Positions 7,356 to 9,159 of a stretch of 9,159 nt of DNA are shown here, piece after piece. Positions within the stretch are counted from its first letter, which is position 1; each line of letters opens with the position of its first letter. The stretch covers positions 1 through 9,159 of the forward strand of contig JAAVYC010000041.1 of the NCBI GenBank assembly GCA_022790905.1. The letters are read 5' to 3'. This stretch comes from Lachnospiraceae bacterium. GTDB taxonomy: Bacteria > Bacillota > Clostridia > Lachnospirales > Lachnospiraceae. A model generated the notes under the pieces. It did no database searches. It saw only the letters and a program-made list of their open reading frames with translations, and was not told the origin of the DNA. A program made the position numbers and the translations under genes.

Positions 7356-7595
7356 ATGGCAGTTTTGAAGACGATTTTAATAGTAGCATTGATTTTAATA
7401 TGTGTGATTGTAACAGCCATTGTATTACTTCAAGAAGGCAAATCGGCGGGACTTGGAGCAATCGCGGGATCTTCTGATACCTATTGGAGCAGGCACAAAG
7501 ATCGTTCAATGGAAGGTGTGCTTGTGAAGGTTACCAGAGTTTTGATCGCATTGTTTTTGTTGATTTCGATTGTGTTGAATATAGGAAGTTTTTAA
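7356..7595 (+). CDS. secG: Preprotein translocase subunit SecG
   Basis: Small inner subunit of the SecYEG channel, which helps SecA-driven protein export across the cytoplasmic membrane. The 79-residue protein has the expected layout: a first membrane helix at about 7-25, a conserved cytoplasmic loop LLQEGKSAGLGAIAGSSDTYW (24-44; the family pattern is LLQxGKxAGLGAIxGGS followed by a W), a basic stretch, and a second helix at about 62-76. The common GGS is GSS here, a mild change. The start at 7356 is fixed by the AGGAGG site. The gene has its own probable promoter and ends just before a strong terminator, so it may be made as a short single-gene transcript as well as by readthrough from eno. 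The eno-secG-rnr order supports the call. Confidence 0.95.
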   Translation: MAVLKTILIVALILICVIVTAIVLLQEGKSAGLGAIAGSSDTYWSRHKDRSMEGVLVKVTRVLIALFLLISIVLNIGSF

Positions 7596-7601
7596 AATGT
7601 G

Positions 7602-7628
7602 AGGCTGTCGAGTTACCGACAGCCTTTT
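7602..7628 (+). terminator. Rho-independent terminator after secG
   Basis: AGGCTGTCG (7602-7610) pairs perfectly with CGACAGCCT (7617-7625) around a 6-nt loop, followed by TTTT (7625-7628), an A and more T. It starts 6 nt past the secG stop. A small extra hairpin, TTTCT (7630-7634) with AGAAA (7640-7644), follows directly. Confidence 0.9.
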
Positions 7629-7647
7629 ATTTCTGTACAAGAAACGT

Positions 7648-7776
7648 CAAATACCCCGCAGCAAGCCGACGGGGCATGAAATTGTTATACGCGACAGAGC
7701 TGCGGAGATTCAATCTTCGCGGTATTTGCTGAATGTCCGTGCAGATATGGCCGCTTGGCTTGTTGCTCGCGGGAAT
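7648..7776. repeat. GC-rich inverted-repeat element, possible dispersed repeat or structured RNA
   Basis: This spacer between secG and rnr is about 51% GC (my count for 7641-7780 is 72 of 140), unlike the AT-rich spacer before eno. CAAATACC (7648-7655) pairs exactly with GGTATTTG (7721-7728). Directly inside the right arm, 7702-7708 pairs with 7714-7720 (7 bp, one G-U) around loop TTCAA. CCCCG (7654-7658) can pair with CGGGG (7670-7674), or CCGCAGC (7656-7662) with GCTGCGG (7699-7705). The ends also form imperfect terminal inverted repeats: CCCCGC with AGCAAGCC on the left against GGCTTG, TTGCT and CGCGGG on the right. No convincing protein is encoded. It resembles a REP/MITE-like dispersed element or a structured leader of rnr. 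Boundaries are approximate and copy number cannot be judged from one window. Confidence 0.5.
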
Positions 7777-7783
7777 AAAAGAC

Positions 7784-7790
7784 AGGAGAG
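7784..7790 (+). promoter_or_regulatory. rnr ribosome binding site (decides the start)
   Basis: AGGAGAG lies just before the ATG at 7793. An in-frame ATG at 7733, directly after a TGA, has no Shine-Dalgarno sequence, so 7793 is preferred. Confidence 0.75.
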
Positions 7791-7792
7791 AT

Positions 7793-9159
7793 ATGGAAAA
7801 AGGAAGTTTAGAGAAAAGAAAAAAGACAATTTATGGTCTGATTTGTGATGATCTTTATGTGCCGATGAAAGCAAAAGAAATTGCAATTTTGCTCGATATT
7901 CCCAAAGAGCAGAGGGCAGAACTCGAGGAGGTGCTAGAAGCACTTGTCTTAGATGGAAAAGTAGAGGTCAGTAAAAAGGGAAAATATAGTAAAGCGAAAA
8001 ATCATTTTATAACGGGAATTTTTGAGAGTAATCCGAGAGGATTTGGTTTTTTGCGCGTGGAGGGGCAAGAGGAAGATATTTATATTCCGGAATCGGAGAC
8101 AGGATATGCGATGCATCAGGATATGGTGCAGGTAAAACTTTTGCCTGGAGTTCGTGGAAAACGAAAAGAGGGAACCGTAGTAAAGATTTTAGAACATGGA
8201 ATTACGCAGGTTGTCGGTTATTATGAGCAAAACAAAAATTTTGGTTTTGTCCTGCCGGACAACCAGAAGATTCAAAGCGATATCTTTATCGCAAAAGAGC
8301 ATTCCGGAGGTGCTGTAACCGGACATAAAGTGGTCTGTGAGATTATAAATTATGGCAAAGAAGGAAAGAAGCCAGAGGGCAAGGTTATCGAAATCTTGGG
8401 ACATGTGAACGATCCTGGAGTGGATATTTTATCAATCGTAAAGGCATATGATTTACCGGTGGAATTTTCAAAAGGGGTTTTAAAGCAAGTGGAGCGTATT
8501 CCAGATGAGGTGAGTCTCTCGGATATGGAGGGAAGGCTTGATCTGCGGGAGTGGCAGACTGTGACGATTGACGGTGAGGATGCAAAAGATTTGGATGATG
8601 CGATTACGCTGACAGAAAAAGATGGCGTCTACACTCTGGGGGTTCATATCGCAGATGTGGCAAATTATGTACAGGAATATTCTGCCTTAGATGAAGAGGC
8701 AAAAAATAGAGGTACTAGCGTTTACCTGGTCGATCGCGTGATTCCAATGCTTCCACATAAGCTTTCTAATGGGATCTGTTCACTCAATCAAGGAGAAAAT
8801 CGTCTGGCGCTAAGCTGTATCATGGAAATTGACGAGACCGGAAAGGTGCAGGATCACAGGATTGCAGAGACGCTTATAAAAGTAGATCGGAGAATGAGCT
8901 ATACGAGCGTAAAAAAAATTTTGCAGGAGAGGGACGAACAGGAGAGGGAGAAATATAAAGATTTCGTTCCCATGTTTGAGCGGATGGAACAGCTTGCCTC
9001 TATTTTGAGGAAAAAGAGGATGAAGCGCGGTTCCATTGATTTTGATTTTCCGGAGACAAAGATCACGCTAGATCAAAAGGGAAAACCGCTCGATATTGGG
9101 CCGTATGATCGCAATGTTGCGACAAAGATCATCGAGGATTTCATGTTGATCGCGAATGA
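7793..9159 (+). CDS. rnr: Ribonuclease R, 3'-truncated by window edge
   Basis: A 3'-5' hydrolytic exoribonuclease of the RNase II/RNB family that degrades structured RNA and takes part in RNA quality control. 455 residues plus two bases are visible; the family is about 700-800, so the rest of the catalytic domain and the S1 domain lie beyond the window. Domains are an N-terminal winged-helix region (about 1-65), a first cold-shock domain from about residue 72 (ITGIFESNPRGFGFL), a second cold-shock-like domain from about 139 (VVGYYEQNKNFGFVL), then the RNB domain. The catalytic cluster DGEDAKDLDDA has D260, D266, D268 and D269, matching the four aspartates known in E. coli RNase R. HIADVANYV (285-293) and KRGSIDFDFPET follow. 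The start at 7793 has AGGAGAG just upstream; an in-frame ATG at 7733 would add 20 residues from the repeat-like spacer. The last bases, ending tga, are out of frame and are not a stop. Confidence 0.96.
   Translation, partial: MEKGSLEKRKKTIYGLICDDLYVPMKAKEIAILLDIPKEQRAELEEVLEALVLDGKVEVSKKGKYSKAKNHFITGIFESNPRGFGFLRVEGQEEDIYIPESETGYAMHQDMVQVKLLPGVRGKRKEGTVVKILEHGITQVVGYYEQNKNFGFVLPDNQKIQSDIFIAKEHSGGAVTGHKVVCEIINYGKEGKKPEGKVIEILGHVNDPGVDILSIVKAYDLPVEFSKGVLKQVERIPDEVSLSDMEGRLDLREWQTVTIDGEDAKDLDDAITLTEKDGVYTLGVHIADVANYVQEYSALDEEAKNRGTSVYLVDRVIPMLPHKLSNGICSLNQGENRLALSCIMEIDETGKVQDHRIAETLIKVDRRMSYTSVKKILQERDEQEREKYKDFVPMFERMEQLASILRKKRMKRGSIDFDFPETKITLDQKGKPLDIGPYDRNVATKIIEDFMLIAN

Noticed and set aside
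7686..7691. TATACG with upstream TGT as an rnr promoter
   Set aside because: It has an extended -10 resemblance but no -35 match at a suitable distance; too weak to list.
7648..7728. 81-nt fold as a possible tRNA
   Set aside because: Size and closing stem are suggestive, but there is no T-loop, no anticodon arm pattern and no CCA-like end.
7484..7732. 82-codon + strand open frame overlapping secG and the following spacer
   Set aside because: It overlaps secG in another frame, crosses the terminator, has no ribosome binding site and gives no recognisable domain; its tail is just the repeat-like spacer translated.
9157..9159. TGA at the window end as an rnr stop codon
   Set aside because: It is out of frame: the frame reads AAT then an incomplete GA codon, and the conserved RNB domain is unfinished.

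Overview
This window looks like a chromosomal housekeeping segment from a low-to-middle GC anaerobic Bacillota, most likely a Lachnospiraceae-type Clostridia. I infer this from strong AGGAGG-type ribosome binding sites, a PurF with the propeptide and four cysteines of the [4Fe-4S] class, a long-form PurB, a DUF554 membrane protein, and an eno-secG-rnr gene order that I associate with Clostridia. All genes lie on the + strand. I see no transposase, integrase, phage gene, CRISPR array, tRNA or rRNA.

Layout. Positions 1-1143 hold the C-terminal three quarters of gpmI (phosphoglycerate mutase). It is followed closely (gaps of 19, 32, 42 and 15 nt) by purC, purF, purB and a DUF554 membrane protein, which form one apparent transcription unit ending at a rho-independent terminator (5805-5838). 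A 210-nt spacer, with a candidate promoter oddly placed just before that terminator, leads to eno (5950-7254). A 101-nt spacer with a good promoter leads to secG (7356-7595), which ends at a second clear terminator (7602-7628). A 197-nt spacer between secG and rnr is GC-rich, full of inverted repeats, and looks like a small repeat or structured RNA element. rnr (RNase R) starts at 7793 and runs off the end of the window.

How the genes fit together. GpmI and Eno catalyse consecutive steps of lower glycolysis (3-phosphoglycerate to 2-phosphoglycerate to phosphoenolpyruvate). PurF is the committing step of purine synthesis. PurC and PurB act consecutively to make AICAR, and PurB also makes AMP. 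SecG belongs to the Sec translocon, and RNase R degrades structured RNA. The arrangement suggests that a purine module has been placed inside a glycolytic gene cluster, between gpmI and eno.

The protein-coding content is conventional and I see no novel protein system. The two parts most worth a second look are the structured spacer before rnr and the promoter-terminator arrangement before eno.
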